Shown here piece by piece: positions 8,091-17,774 of a stretch of DNA of 64,000 nt (positions are counted from its first letter, which is position 1; each line of letters starts with the position of its first letter). The position numbers were made by a program, and so were the translations under genes. The DNA lies in contig NZ_CP144914.1 in NCBI RefSeq assembly GCF_008014775.2, positions 3,348,001 through 3,412,000 on the forward strand, read 5' to 3'. Origin of the DNA: Alkalicoccus halolimnae. Its GTDB lineage: Bacteria > Bacillota > Bacilli > Bacillales > Salisediminibacteriaceae. A model generated the notes under the pieces. The model did not search any database and was not told where the DNA came from. It saw only the letters and a list, made by a program, of their open reading frames with translations.

Positions 8091-9269
8091 TTATTTGGGT
8101 TTTATGTCAGAAAAAATCGTGTTCTTTTTCACTTCGGCTGCTTTCAGCTGGATCCGGGCGGAGACCTCCTCCCGGTTGTCCAGCATTTTATCGAACTTTT
8201 CGTTCAGCTGGATAACGTCGATATTTTCGTCGAAACGGAACGCAAACTCTTCCATATCAAAGTACTTCAGCAGCTCGTTATACTTCACGGCCCAGCCGAG
8301 AACGATAACAGGAACGCCGATTTTCAGGGAATGGACGGTCGCATGGTAGCGCGAAGCAACGACCATCTCAAATTTAGAAAGAATATCCAGAAAATCGATG
8401 CTGTTGTATTCTTCTTCTATTAAAATGACGTTGTCCTCGTCCGGGAATAACGATTTAATGTCTTTACAGAGGGCGATGTCTTCAAACGAATGAGCAATTA
8501 AATAAACGTTTTTCTGTTTGGAAACAATGTCACGGACGACCGTCTTATAGACATTCAGTACTTTTTCCTTGGAACTGTGTTCAATCGTTTTTACGTTTGG
8601 AACAACCGCCACAGAACTCGGCTTTACATCCAGCTTTACCGGTTCATACGTGCCTGTAAAGATTTTGGAGAGGTCGTATTTGCCTCCCTGCAGCACGAGA
8701 TCGAGGGACGATGTTAAGTTTTTCGGAGAATACTGCTTTATCAGTTCATACCCCTGCTTTTCTCTTGCATAGATGATTTCTGCGTAAGGGAGAAGCTTTT
8801 TCATGAGCCTTTTTATGATGAGGCCCTGGGCCGGTTTATAGTCAAACGGACCGAAGGACTGCGGCATAAGAAAGGTGCGGATATTGTAGGACTTGGCCAT
8901 GCTGATGTTGGCGAGATAATTGATGCAGCCTTTGAAGCTGAATTTGGAACTGAGTGCAAAGCCGCTTACATCGACGAGCAGGTCGGTTTGTTTTAATGTT
9001 TCATCAAGCTGCTCCTGGTCCTTCAGTTTGCCGCCGACTCCTTTACTTAACGCGCGGAAAAATCCGCCGGCGAAGTGCAGTTTGCTTTTTTTGTTCACCT
9101 GCATAATGTCGAACTGGTACTGCTTTTCTTTATCTTCCAGTTTTGCGTCGCTGAGCATGATGAATTTGTGCTCCGGAAAGGTTTTGGATAGTTCGTTGAT
9201 GGTAGTAAAGAGCATGGCCTGGGCGCCTTTGTTGTTCATCTGCGCACCGGTGATCATAATATATTTCAC
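8091..9269 (-). CDS. Polysaccharide pyruvyl transferase family protein
   Basis: 392 aa. It begins MKYIMITGAQMNNKGAQAM, has LLVDVSGFALSS and DLVLQGGKY, and carries near the C-terminus the family block FEMVVASRYHATVHSLKIGVPVIVLGWAVKYNELL. Such enzymes add ketal pyruvate from PEP to sugars of exopolysaccharide or secondary wall polymer. GTG 9269 is chosen because GGAGG is seven bases upstream; the ATG two codons earlier would be only one base from it. Last gene of the cluster, before the terminator. The N-terminus is unlike CsaB, so a role in exopolysaccharide decoration is more likely than SCWP pyruvylation, though the latter is needed by the SLH proteins nearby. Confidence 0.85.
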   Translation of the reverse strand: MKYIMITGAQMNNKGAQAMLFTTINELSKTFPEHKFIMLSDAKLEDKEKQYQFDIMQVNKKSKLHFAGGFFRALSKGVGGKLKDQEQLDETLKQTDLLVDVSGFALSSKFSFKGCINYLANISMAKSYNIRTFLMPQSFGPFDYKPAQGLIIKRLMKKLLPYAEIIYAREKQGYELIKQYSPKNLTSSLDLVLQGGKYDLSKIFTGTYEPVKLDVKPSSVAVVPNVKTIEHSSKEKVLNVYKTVVRDIVSKQKNVYLIAHSFEDIALCKDIKSLFPDEDNVILIEEEYNSIDFLDILSKFEMVVASRYHATVHSLKIGVPVIVLGWAVKYNELLKYFDMEEFAFRFDENIDVIQLNEKFDKMLDNREEVSARIQLKAAEVKKNTIFSDIKPK

Positions 9270-9514
9270 TGTCATTCCTCCTATTTTTTTATGAGTATCA
9301 GGTGGAGCTGTTAAAGACTGTCTGTCGCCGTTTTTTGTTTCAATCATTTACCGCTTTAAGGTAATTCGTTTTTACTGTCATTCACAAAAACAAAGCAATA
9401 ACCGTGCCGCGGAGAAGGAAGTCGGAAGATACCACAGGACACAAGTTCATCCAGCGGTCTTCTCCGCGGTATGCCGGCAGTGAAGTCTCTCTTTAATAAC
9501 AAACCTTTAACAGT

Positions 9515-10969
9515 CTATTTCTTTAAGAAAGTTTTTATTAACTTCCGTGTCTGTTTCCTGTCGATGATCAGTTCGGACAGGGCGTAGACCATTCCGAGGA
9601 CGAGGATGAATGGAATGACAATCCAGAGATTTCCTGAGATGTCCACAGTCAGCTCCACAGCCAGGAATACGGCTCCCATTACGGCGACGGACAGGAGAAT
9701 CCGGTAAAAGTCGAAAAAGTATTTAAGCAGGTTTTTATTTAAATACTTGCTGACAAAGAGCTGAATTACAATCGTTTTCGCAATCAGGTAGCCGGAATAG
9801 ATGAAGAGTATCGCTGCCATCGTCAGGTCGCTGACGAAATACAGAATACCGAGATAAACGGCCGTCGCTGCCACGTCGATTTTCAGGACGATTTTCGGCT
9901 GGTTCAGCGAATACAGCAGCGAAGTGGAAACGTTCGCCGTCAGTGTCAGGAAGATCATGGCGATCGGCAGCACCTGGAAGACGATAATACTTCTCTCCCA
10001 CTCCTGGCCGAATATGGCAAGGACCCATAGATGGGCTGTCAGTGAAATGCCGACGAACATCGGAATCGTGATTAACGCAATATAGTAATTAATCTGGTAA
10101 TAGGTTTCTTTCAACTTTTGCGTGTCGTGCTTTAATCTCGAGAAGAGCGGCAGCAGAATCTGGGAATAGGCCATTGTCAGCACCGTCTGCAGATTAAGGA
10201 GCATATCTTTACCGAGGAAGTAGGCACCAAGAACCTCGGGAGAAAGCGTACCACCGATGACAATCTCATCGACCCGGTGCGTCACATACGTGAGCGCTTT
10301 TTTGGCCGACACGTAAATGCTGAATTCAAGCAACGGGGCTACGTCAGCCCAGCTCATACGAAGATGAAGCGGCAGCTTCGTAATCCTCACCGCCCCGTAA
10401 AGCATGAGCAGGCCGTTAATGGCTGAAGCTGCTGTCAGACCGATCACAAATCCTAAAACACCGAATCCGAGAAGGACGAGCGTCAGTCCGACGGCCAGGT
10501 CGATGAGGTTTTTTACGATCTGACTTACAGCGATAAATTTAAACTGAAATTCCCGCTGCAGATAAAAGCGGAATACACTCGTAACTCCGTAGAAAAATAC
10601 GGTAATAATCAGGATATTAATGTATGTAGTTAAATCCGGCAGCGTGTAATAATCGGCGATGAGCGGACTGAGAAAATATAAAAGAGCAGAAAGGATGACG
10701 GTAATAAGGAAATTGAAAAAGAATACCGAGGAAACCTGCCTGCTCGAAATATCGTCCCGCTGAACGATCGCCTCCCCAAGCCCCATGTTGTTGAGCAGTC
10801 TTGCGAAGCCGACAATCAGCATGACTACCGCGATGTAGGCAAACTCTCCGGGTAGGAGAAGGATAGCCAGAAAGATACGGTAGACCGGCTGTACTATGGC
10901 ATTGATCAACGTATTCAGAGCGGTCCACTTTACTCCGGTAACGACTTTTTTCTTACTTACACTGGCCAT
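9515..10969 (-). CDS. Polysaccharide flippase, Wzx-like (MOP superfamily, PST/WzxC type)
   Basis: 484 aa with about 12-14 hydrophobic helices. The start region SKKKVVTGVKWTALNTLINAIVQPVYRIFLAILL and the LGLGEAIVQ-like block NNMGLGEAIVQRDD are typical of WzxC-type flippases, which move lipid-linked repeat units across the membrane. ATG 10969 is used; GGAGTGGG precedes it, whereas the earlier ATG has no ribosome site. It lies between the GT2 and pyruvyl transferase genes with a 141-base gap upstream and 245 bases downstream, so internal promoters are possible. Confidence 0.92.
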   Translation of the reverse strand: MASVSKKKVVTGVKWTALNTLINAIVQPVYRIFLAILLLPGEFAYIAVVMLIVGFARLLNNMGLGEAIVQRDDISSRQVSSVFFFNFLITVILSALLYFLSPLIADYYTLPDLTTYINILIITVFFYGVTSVFRFYLQREFQFKFIAVSQIVKNLIDLAVGLTLVLLGFGVLGFVIGLTAASAINGLLMLYGAVRITKLPLHLRMSWADVAPLLEFSIYVSAKKALTYVTHRVDEIVIGGTLSPEVLGAYFLGKDMLLNLQTVLTMAYSQILLPLFSRLKHDTQKLKETYYQINYYIALITIPMFVGISLTAHLWVLAIFGQEWERSIIVFQVLPIAMIFLTLTANVSTSLLYSLNQPKIVLKIDVAATAVYLGILYFVSDLTMAAILFIYSGYLIAKTIVIQLFVSKYLNKNLLKYFFDFYRILLSVAVMGAVFLAVELTVDISGNLWIVIPFILVLGMVYALSELIIDRKQTRKLIKTFLKK

Positions 10970-11110
10970 CTTATCCCACTCCATTGTCTGCTAAAGATTA
11001 TGTTTGATGAACGATGCCGAAGGGCGGCAGAAGCGTCACAGCGGTACACCGTCATGACGCTTCTTTGTTTAACGAGGGGCCCGGAAAACGTGCCCGCACG
11101 GACAAGTGCA

Positions 11111-11935
11111 CTACGCCTGTTTCTCCCGCTCCTGCTTCTGCTGGCGCCGGGCCATGCGGAAGCTGCGCGGAAGAAGGCCGTAAGCAAACTTTGCTGCCGG
11201 ATAGGCGTAATGGTGTACCGGAGAACGGTTTAAGCGCAGATACTTCCATTGCAGTGAAAAAGTGCTGTAAAGAAAAGGAATTCTTTTGCCTTTTTCGAAA
11301 GACTGCTCATCGTGGATTCTCTTGGCTGTTAAATAATAAGGCAGTTCTGCGAGACGGTATCCGTTTACGACAAATCTCAGCCAGAGCTCATAGTCGAACT
11401 GGGACTTTCTCGTTTCATCGTACCCGCCGACCGCAAGTAAATCCTCTTTGCTGATGATCGTCGTGCTGTGAATGACAGGATTTTTAATGAGAATTCTTTC
11501 CGTAATATCTTTGACTTCCGCTGTTTCTGTTATCTCGTCCCATTGGGGATCTTCGTCATTTAGAATCGTAATTTCTTTCGCCGCTATAACGGCGTAAGGC
11601 AGTTCTGCCGCTGCTGCCTGCAGTTCGACTTTGCGCGGGTGGATCGGGTCATCCGCATCGATAACCATCAGGTGGGTCCCGCCTGCTTTTTGGACAGCGG
11701 CGTTAAGCGCTTTTCCCCTGCCGATTCCCGTGGTTGTGATGACGACCGCACGCTGTTTCGTTGCGGCAATAAATTGTTCGATTCTTTCTCCTGTCTGATC
11801 TGTGGAACCATCGTTTACAAAAACAATTTCAAAATTTTTGTCTGTCTGGGCGGCGATGGAGTCGAGCGTTTTTTGGAAAAGCTCCCCGCCGTTTTTCACT
11901 GTGCATATTAATGACATTTCCGCCAATGGTATCAC
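11111..11935 (-). CDS. Family 2 glycosyltransferase
   Basis: 274 aa. GT-A fold: MSLICTVKNGGELFQKTLDSI, nucleotide site FEIVFVNDGSTDQTGERI, DXD-like VIDADDPIHP, and C-terminal GYDETRKSQFDYELWLR. It transfers an activated sugar to a lipid-linked intermediate on the cytoplasmic face. The GTG start overlaps the stop of the preceding gene (GTGA), a coupling arrangement; a TTG nine bases later or ATG at 11917 could also serve because the GAAGG ribosome site is close to the GTG. Neighbours are the GT4-type transferase upstream and the flippase downstream. Sugar specificity is unknown. Confidence 0.88.
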   Translation of the reverse strand: MIPLAEMSLICTVKNGGELFQKTLDSIAAQTDKNFEIVFVNDGSTDQTGERIEQFIAATKQRAVVITTTGIGRGKALNAAVQKAGGTHLMVIDADDPIHPRKVELQAAAAELPYAVIAAKEITILNDEDPQWDEITETAEVKDITERILIKNPVIHSTTIISKEDLLAVGGYDETRKSQFDYELWLRFVVNGYRLAELPYYLTAKRIHDEQSFEKGKRIPFLYSTFSLQWKYLRLNRSPVHHYAYPAAKFAYGLLPRSFRMARRQQKQEREKQA

Positions 11936-13092
11936 CCTTCATGAACTGTGGTTGCCGCAAGCTCTTCCTGATAGAGCGAACGGTGTTTCGAAACGTTGTT
12001 GTACGTGGAGTAGGTCGTCTGTACTCTCGATAATCCGCGCTGCTTTTCAAGAATTTCTTCTTCTGCATTTTCATGATAAGCAAGAATCGTATCTGTAAAT
12101 TCCTCTGCTGTATGACAGACATTTGCCTGTTTGCCGACAACTTCTTCCGCTCCTCCTGCCGGGGTCGTAAGCACGATCGTGTTTTTTGACATCGCTTCGA
12201 CGAGAGTTCTGCCGAACGACTCGGTCCCCGGATTGGACGTTAAGATATAGTAATCGACTTTATGATACAGGCTGCTCATTTCAGAAAGCGGCGCATTGAT
12301 GATACCGGTAAAGTTTTCGCCAAACGTTTTCGTCATTCTTTCAAACATCTGGTTCGTCTCTTTCTCCGATTTTTCGTCTAAACATCCGACCGCCATGAAA
12401 ACAACAACGTCGCCGGAAAAACGTTCTTTTAAGTTCTGGACGACTTCTTCTGCTAAAGGCCAGTTTTTCCAATCGCAGTAGCGTCCGACGAAGCCAACTT
12501 TGATGGTGTCTGCTGCTGCGTTTTCCAATTCGGTTTCCTGGCTCGCTTTTTCAAACAGTTCTCCTGCGGTATTTTCAATGACCCGGAAGGTGAGGTTTTT
12601 GCTGTATGAAAATCTGCTCAGGCCTTTTTCCCACAGCTCATTGTTGTGGTTCGTTGTCGTGACAAGCACGTCGAGCTGCCTCATGAAAAAGAAAAAGATC
12701 AGCTTGATCGGAAAGCTGTATTTGGAATACAGGCCTCTTTCCGTATGCACGAGCGTCGTACTTTTCGGGATCATCTTCAAAAACTTCAGCAGGGAAACGA
12801 TAAAGAAACTGACCTGGGCCTGGGAATGGATCACGGCCGGCTTCTGTTTGTTTACTAGCTTTCTTACTTTGTTGATGTAGCTTAAAAACTGAAGCGGCTT
12901 TTTGATCAAGTGCTTGAGCCTCGTTTGTTCCGTGAGCTCAAAATAAGCCGTCTGCTTATCGTCTATAGCCGGACCCGGCTGGATGACACCGACACGATGG
13001 TGCTTTTTCATATTCGATACAATTATTTTTGTGGATTCCTGTTCGCCTCCAACCGTTTCTAGATTGTTGTCAACGATAAACATAATATCCAA
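11932..13092 (-). CDS. GT4-type (GT-B fold) glycosyltransferase
   Basis: 386 aa. N-terminal acceptor domain starts IMFIVDNNLETVGGEQEST; the donor domain shows IKVGFVGRYCDWKN and the GT4 end motif NPGTESFGRTLVEAMSKNTIVLTTPAGGAEEVV. A glycosyltransferase group 1 enzyme for repeat-unit assembly. Translation starts at TTG 13092, six bases after GGAGGTGG. It overlaps the GT2 gene by four bases. The helix FPIKLIFFFFMRQLDVLV probably makes a peripheral membrane contact. Confidence 0.9.
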   Translation of the reverse strand: MDIMFIVDNNLETVGGEQESTKIIVSNMKKHHRVGVIQPGPAIDDKQTAYFELTEQTRLKHLIKKPLQFLSYINKVRKLVNKQKPAVIHSQAQVSFFIVSLLKFLKMIPKSTTLVHTERGLYSKYSFPIKLIFFFFMRQLDVLVTTTNHNNELWEKGLSRFSYSKNLTFRVIENTAGELFEKASQETELENAAADTIKVGFVGRYCDWKNWPLAEEVVQNLKERFSGDVVVFMAVGCLDEKSEKETNQMFERMTKTFGENFTGIINAPLSEMSSLYHKVDYYILTSNPGTESFGRTLVEAMSKNTIVLTTPAGGAEEVVGKQANVCHTAEEFTDTILAYHENAEEEILEKQRGLSRVQTTYSTYNNVSKHRSLYQEELAATTVHEG

Positions 13093-13183
13093 TCTGGACC
13101 ACCTCCATGGAAGGGCTGTGCATATTTTTGAAGCCTGCTGCCGTCATCTGCTTTCTCAAAATCGCTTGTTCCCTTCAATGCTT

Positions 13184-14272
13184 TTATATTATAAACCATA
13201 ACCTTTGAAAATACTCCCATACTTCGAAAACAAAGAACATTCCTGCGCATATGATGATGCCGCCAATGACGTATTTGTTTTTTTCGGGACCGGGCATTTT
13301 CGTGACCGGGTAAAACAGGAGAAGCGGAATTAAAAACCATGCATAAAGCGCAATGCGGTCGGAATAGGCGATAAAACCTAAAACCATAAAAATGCTGCTG
13401 AGCATTAAATAGGATTTCACGAGCCAGTGGTAAAACAGGTCGTCTTTTAAATGCCGGGACAGGAACCATAAACCCCATCCTGCCCATGCTAACGTGAAGA
13501 CAAGGAAGTCGAGACGATTGATTTCGCCGTCGTACCTTTCCAGAATCGCCTCGGAGGAATATCTCAAGAGGCGGTCTCCAATCCCTCCACCGAGAAAGGA
13601 TCCGGCAAATTCGAGAAACAGCGTGTTCAGTCCCGTCACCATCACCAGCGCACTGAGGGCGGTCACGGCTATTATGTATTTCAGCTGAATGTTGAATTTT
13701 TTAATGACAAATAATACTCCTGCTATTAAGGCGGATGTATGGAAGGTTACCGCAGCCAGAAAAAATACAATCGCTTTTTTATAATCATTTTTCCATAAAT
13801 AAATGATCATAAACAAAAGGAGATGAACGGTAAAACCCTGGCGGATAATGTTTGTTGTAATGTTGAAGTAAATAAAAAAGCTGAAGTAGCCGAACATGAT
13901 CAGTGGAATAAAATGCCACACCGCCACTTTTCGCAGAGCGGTAACGAGCATGACCCACATGATGGAAATGGTAAGGCCGATGAAAATAATGGGAGACGTG
14001 GTAAAAACGGATATGAGCCACTGATAAACGACGAAACCAGGTTCCCAGCGGACACCGGAGATGGCCCCGAATAAGCTTTCGGTGCTGATGCTGTTTAAAT
14101 ACTGCAGGTAGCGGACGGTATCGGAGGTGAACGGCGTGGCGAAAATCAGCCCGATATAAAGCAGAAAGATGGCACCCAGAAAGATTTTGGCGTGCTTTTC
14201 TGTCTGAAACGCAGCTCTTGTTGTTACCTGCGAAAATCCTGCCCATATAGCGTATAAAAAGTAATAAAACAT
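13184..14272 (-). CDS. EpsG-like / O-antigen-type polymerase membrane protein
   Basis: 362 aa with about ten hydrophobic helices. It has the EpsG-family features: TPFTSDTVRYLQYLNS in the first loop, RWEPGFVVYQWLI, and NIIRQGFTVHLLLFMIIYLWK. It is likely the repeat-unit polymerase of the cluster. ATG 14272 is preferred (GAAGGA eight bases upstream); an upstream ATG is preceded by pyrimidines only. Lies between the epimerase (55-base gap) and the GT4 gene (91-base gap). Confidence 0.85.
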   Translation of the reverse strand: MFYYFLYAIWAGFSQVTTRAAFQTEKHAKIFLGAIFLLYIGLIFATPFTSDTVRYLQYLNSISTESLFGAISGVRWEPGFVVYQWLISVFTTSPIIFIGLTISIMWVMLVTALRKVAVWHFIPLIMFGYFSFFIYFNITTNIIRQGFTVHLLLFMIIYLWKNDYKKAIVFFLAAVTFHTSALIAGVLFVIKKFNIQLKYIIAVTALSALVMVTGLNTLFLEFAGSFLGGGIGDRLLRYSSEAILERYDGEINRLDFLVFTLAWAGWGLWFLSRHLKDDLFYHWLVKSYLMLSSIFMVLGFIAYSDRIALYAWFLIPLLLFYPVTKMPGPEKNKYVIGGIIICAGMFFVFEVWEYFQRLWFII

Positions 14273-14327
14273 ATAATCATCCTTCAGTTCACCTGTAGAC
14301 ATGCAGGAGAACTTTTCTTTTTTCCGT

Positions 14328-15185
14328 TCAGCCTTTTTCCGTCTGTTCTATTGACTCTGTAAAGCTGCGGATCTGATATGACTCTTTATAGGTACTTAAG
14401 CGCTGATCGTAAATCAGGGTGCCGAACACTTTGTTCATAATACCAACTTTCGTCAGAGTCCGTTTGATGAGCGGATTAAACCACGGAACGAGCTTCATTT
14501 TACTTCCGTGAACGTCCGAAATGGCTTTTACCATCCGGCTCGTCTGCACATATTCCTGATTCTGCGGGAAATAAAGGCCGGCATCGCCATTTTTGATAAG
14601 CAGCCTGAGAAATTCCGTTAAGTTGTCGATATGAAGCATACTCCGTTCGTTCGGAAAATCCGGGAAAAGAGGCAGCTTCACGGCTGCCTGGGCAAGCTTC
14701 GGATAGTTCCCTTTTGACCCTTGTCCGTAAATCATCGGCGGACGGATCACGGCGATCCGGAACTGCTTGTCCTGCAGAGGAGCAATGCTTTTTTCTGCCT
14801 GGAGCTTGCTGTGTCCGTAAAAATTGTCGGGACTGGTTTCGGTTTTCTCATCGATCACTGTCGCTGCCTTCCCTGCATTTCCGTAGACGATAATGCTGCT
14901 CATAAAGATAAATTGGGAAACGCCGCTCTGTTTTGCTTTTTCCGCAATTTCAACCGTCAGATCCCGATTGACGCGGTAATACTCGTCTTCCATGTCCGGA
15001 TCTGTCGAAACATGCGCAATGCCGGCGAGATGAACGACCGTGTCATAGTTGTCGAAGGTCATCTCTTTCCAGCTTTCGTCCCGGAGGCTGATCATTTCTA
15101 TTTGATAGTCGGAATGCATGTTGAGCCACTTTTCGAGCTTTCCGGCAATGTAGCCGCTCCGGCCCGTTATTAGAATTTTTTTCAT
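14328..15185 (-). CDS. NAD-dependent nucleotide-sugar epimerase/dehydratase (extended SDR)
   Basis: 285 aa. The Rossmann start is MKKILITGRSGYIAGKLEKWL, a variant of GxxGxxG; VVHLAGIAHVSTD, the YxxxK pair in NFYGHSKLQAEK, and VIRPPMIYGQGSKGN follow. It should act on a UDP-sugar substrate to supply the cluster, similar to capsular UDP-glucose 4-epimerase-like enzymes. ATG 15185 overlaps the TGA of the sugar transferase (ATGA), implying coupling. The protein is shorter than full GalE (about 330 aa). The open frame upstream of 15185 only duplicates the sugar-transferase region. Confidence 0.88.
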   Translation of the reverse strand: MKKILITGRSGYIAGKLEKWLNMHSDYQIEMISLRDESWKEMTFDNYDTVVHLAGIAHVSTDPDMEDEYYRVNRDLTVEIAEKAKQSGVSQFIFMSSIIVYGNAGKAATVIDEKTETSPDNFYGHSKLQAEKSIAPLQDKQFRIAVIRPPMIYGQGSKGNYPKLAQAAVKLPLFPDFPNERSMLHIDNLTEFLRLLIKNGDAGLYFPQNQEYVQTSRMVKAISDVHGSKMKLVPWFNPLIKRTLTKVGIMNKVFGTLIYDQRLSTYKESYQIRSFTESIEQTEKG

Positions 15186-15802
15186 AGGCTGGAAGACTCC
15201 TTCTCGCGCTCCTGCTGCTTGATTTCGCCTTCCACGACGCCTTCGCTTTTCAGCACGCTGACAAATGTGCCGATAAAGCATTTCACGTCCATTCTTATGC
15301 CGCGTTTTTTCACGTATTCTCCGTCGAGCTGGGATTTTATATCAATCGGCAGTTCGTCGCGCCCGTTGATCTGAGCCCAGCCGGTGAGTCCCGGCATGAC
15401 GTCATTAGCTTTGTATTTCTCTCTCTCTTCTATTAAATCATATTGATTCCAAAGGGCCGGACGCGGTCCGACAATGCTCATGTCTCCTCTGAAAATATTG
15501 AAGATCTGCGGAAGTTCATCGAGGGAGGTTTTACGGAGAAACTTCCCTACTTTTGTAATGTACTGATCCGGACCTTTTAATAAATGGGTCGGCATGTCCT
15601 TCGGTGTATCGATACGCATCGTACGGAATTTCAAGATATTGAAATGCTTTTTATGAAGACCGACGCGCTTCTGCTTGAAAAAGATAGGTCCTTTGGAGTC
15701 CAGTTTAATGGCGATAACAAGAGCTATAAAAGCTGGTGCCAGGATGAGCATCCCTGCGCCGGACAGCCAGAGATCGACCGCTCTTTTGAGTTTATCGTAC
15801 AT
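15182..15802 (-). CDS. Undecaprenyl-phosphate sugar-1-phosphate transferase (EpsL-like)
   Basis: 206 aa, the short single-helix form. MYDKLKRAVDLWLSGAGMLILAPAFIALVIAIKLDSKGPIFFKQKRVG is the membrane helix and start of the catalytic domain; FNILKFRTMRID, LRKTSLDELPQIFNIFRGDMSIVGPRPAL and PGLTGWAQINGRD are the conserved blocks. It loads the first sugar phosphate onto the lipid carrier. GAAAGGGTG precedes ATG. It is 15 bases downstream of the dehydratase and overlaps the epimerase by four bases. Confidence 0.94.
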   Translation of the reverse strand: MYDKLKRAVDLWLSGAGMLILAPAFIALVIAIKLDSKGPIFFKQKRVGLHKKHFNILKFRTMRIDTPKDMPTHLLKGPDQYITKVGKFLRKTSLDELPQIFNIFRGDMSIVGPRPALWNQYDLIEEREKYKANDVMPGLTGWAQINGRDELPIDIKSQLDGEYVKKRGIRMDVKCFIGTFVSVLKSEGVVEGEIKQQEREKESSSL

Positions 15803-15817
15803 GTTTTTTCACCCTTT

Positions 15818-17662
15818 CTATGCTTTTCTTAGAGGACTGACGACGTTTTTATCCTCCGCCTCAATCAGATGTTTGACGCGGAAATGAGCGAGGTCGAGCA
15901 TTCTTTCTCTCAATTCATCCGGGTCAAGCTCAGGGCTTTCCCTGATCAGGTCGGAGACGACTTGAATATTTACGAGCGGAGTCTTGCCGCGGTAAATCAT
16001 CGGATAAATCTGCTCCTGGTGTACTTCATTTTCTCCGAGGAGTTCCTCATAGAGCTTTTCTCCGGGGCGCATGCCTGTATATTTAATCGGAATATCCAAT
16101 TCGCTGAACCCGGAAAGCCGGATAAGATTTTTCGCCAGGTCGGTAATTTTGACCGGTTCGCCCATATCGAGTACGAACGTTTCTCCGCCTTCTGCGATCG
16201 CACCGGCCTGAAGAACGAGCCGCGAAGCTTCCGGAATCGTCATGAAGTAGCGCGTCATATCGGGGTGCGTCACCGTCACAGGGCCGCCTGCAGCGATCTG
16301 CTGTTTGAAAAGCGGGATGACGCTGCCGCGGCTTCCCAACACGTTGCCGAAGCGGACAGCTACAAAGTTAGTACGGCTGACGCGGTTCATGTGCTGAACG
16401 ACCATTTCCGCAATTCGTTTCGAGGCTCCCATCGCACTCGTCGGGTTAACGGCTTTATCTGTGGAGATCATTACAAAGTTTGAAACGTTGGCCATATCGG
16501 CCGCTTCCGCTACGTTTTTTGTTCCGATCACATTGTTTTTAATCGCTTCATATGGATTTCTTTCCATAAGCGGCACGTGTTTATGAGCTGCTGCATGGTA
16601 AATAACATCCGGCTTCGTATCAAACATGATCTGCACCATACGTTCTTTGTCCTGTACATCGGCAATTTCCGGCACTACTTCTATATTCGGAAACTTCGCT
16701 TTCATTTCCATTTCTATAGCATAGATACTGTTTTCCCCGTGACCGACGAGGATCATTTTTCTCGGGGAGAAACGCGCGACCTGCCTGCAGATTTCGGATC
16801 CGATTGACCCGCCGGCACCGGTAACGAGAACTTTTTTGTTCGTCAGTTTTTCCCCGATTGTCTTCGTGTCCAGCTCGACAGGATCGCGGCCGAGAAGGTC
16901 TTCCACCTGAACGTCGCGTATTTCGTTAACATTGACTCTCCCGGACATGATGTCTTCGAGAGAAGGCATGATCTGGGTACGCACGCCCGTTTCTGAACAC
17001 TTTTCAAAAATGTTGTTCAGATCCTGTTTGGAAAGGGAGGGAATGGCAATAATGATGTGCTCGATCGCTTTATCTCTAACGATCGAGGTCAAATCTTTTT
17101 CATATCCAATTACGGGTACGCCCATAATCTGCAGTTTCTGTTTGGCCGGATCTTCGTCAATAAACGCCACGGGACGCAGCTCCGACATCTGGCTGTCCAG
17201 AAGCTGCCGTGCCACCAGTGTCCCCCCGTTTCCAGCGCCGATGATGAGGGTGCGTTTTTTCGAATGGTCGACCTGAAATTTCATATCACGGTAAAGTCTC
17301 CAGGAAAAACGGGAAGCTCCTATTAAAAGAATGTGAAGCATCCAGGTCACACAAAGCGTTCTCGTGTATAAAGCCTGAAAGACTGTTAATTGGAAAATTG
17401 CTACGACAATAATCGAAAACGTTACCGCGAGGAAGATTGCACTTAATTCCCTCGTACTTGCATACTGCCAGACGCGCTTATAAAGTTTGAACACATAAGC
17501 AAAGATATGGTGGCTGATAACGAGCGCAAAAGACGTCGCAATCAGTGGTGTCGTCATGAGCTCTGCCGTAGGAGCAAGCAGCCAGTTTCCTATGAAGATC
17601 GACAGCATGACAATCAGGGAATCGATAATAATCAGCACGGCCACTCTTAATTGATATTTCAA
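15818..17662 (-). CDS. Membrane UDP-N-acetylhexosamine 4,6-dehydratase (EpsC/CapD/FlaA1-like)
   Basis: 614 aa. Four N-terminal membrane helices, then a CoA-binding-like Rossmann domain (LIIGAGNGGTLVARQLL near 145) and the catalytic SDR domain (KKVLVTGAGGSIGSEICRQ near 278; active-site SxxxxxK region SAMGASKRIAE). It makes the 4-keto-6-deoxy UDP-sugar for the first residue. TTG 17662 is preferred because GGAGG lies ten bases upstream and the product then starts at KYQLRVAVLIIIDS; an in-frame GTG at 17713 has no ribosome site. First gene of the exopolysaccharide cluster. Confidence 0.93.
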   Translation of the reverse strand: MKYQLRVAVLIIIDSLIVMLSIFIGNWLLAPTAELMTTPLIATSFALVISHHIFAYVFKLYKRVWQYASTRELSAIFLAVTFSIIVVAIFQLTVFQALYTRTLCVTWMLHILLIGASRFSWRLYRDMKFQVDHSKKRTLIIGAGNGGTLVARQLLDSQMSELRPVAFIDEDPAKQKLQIMGVPVIGYEKDLTSIVRDKAIEHIIIAIPSLSKQDLNNIFEKCSETGVRTQIMPSLEDIMSGRVNVNEIRDVQVEDLLGRDPVELDTKTIGEKLTNKKVLVTGAGGSIGSEICRQVARFSPRKMILVGHGENSIYAIEMEMKAKFPNIEVVPEIADVQDKERMVQIMFDTKPDVIYHAAAHKHVPLMERNPYEAIKNNVIGTKNVAEAADMANVSNFVMISTDKAVNPTSAMGASKRIAEMVVQHMNRVSRTNFVAVRFGNVLGSRGSVIPLFKQQIAAGGPVTVTHPDMTRYFMTIPEASRLVLQAGAIAEGGETFVLDMGEPVKITDLAKNLIRLSGFSELDIPIKYTGMRPGEKLYEELLGENEVHQEQIYPMIYRGKTPLVNIQVVSDLIRESPELDPDELRERMLDLAHFRVKHLIEAEDKNVVSPLRKA

Positions 17663-17738
17663 CGTCGTCGTTCCTCCTTCGTAAATTTCACTTTCCGCGG
17701 TTTCCTTTTTCACAAATGGCAGGCGCTGTGAATGAAAA

Positions 17739-17774
17739 GCAGGGTAAGGTTCCCTCCCTTACCGACTGCCTTTT
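17739..17774 (-). promoter_or_regulatory. Hairpin in the leader of the exopolysaccharide cluster
   Basis: GGTAAGG and CCTTACC pair around six bases, with imperfect GCAG/CTGC extension, about 80 bases before the first start codon. Reading with the genes the hairpin is followed by CTGCTTTTC, so it might act as an attenuator or as a terminator for upstream readthrough. Confidence 0.4.
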
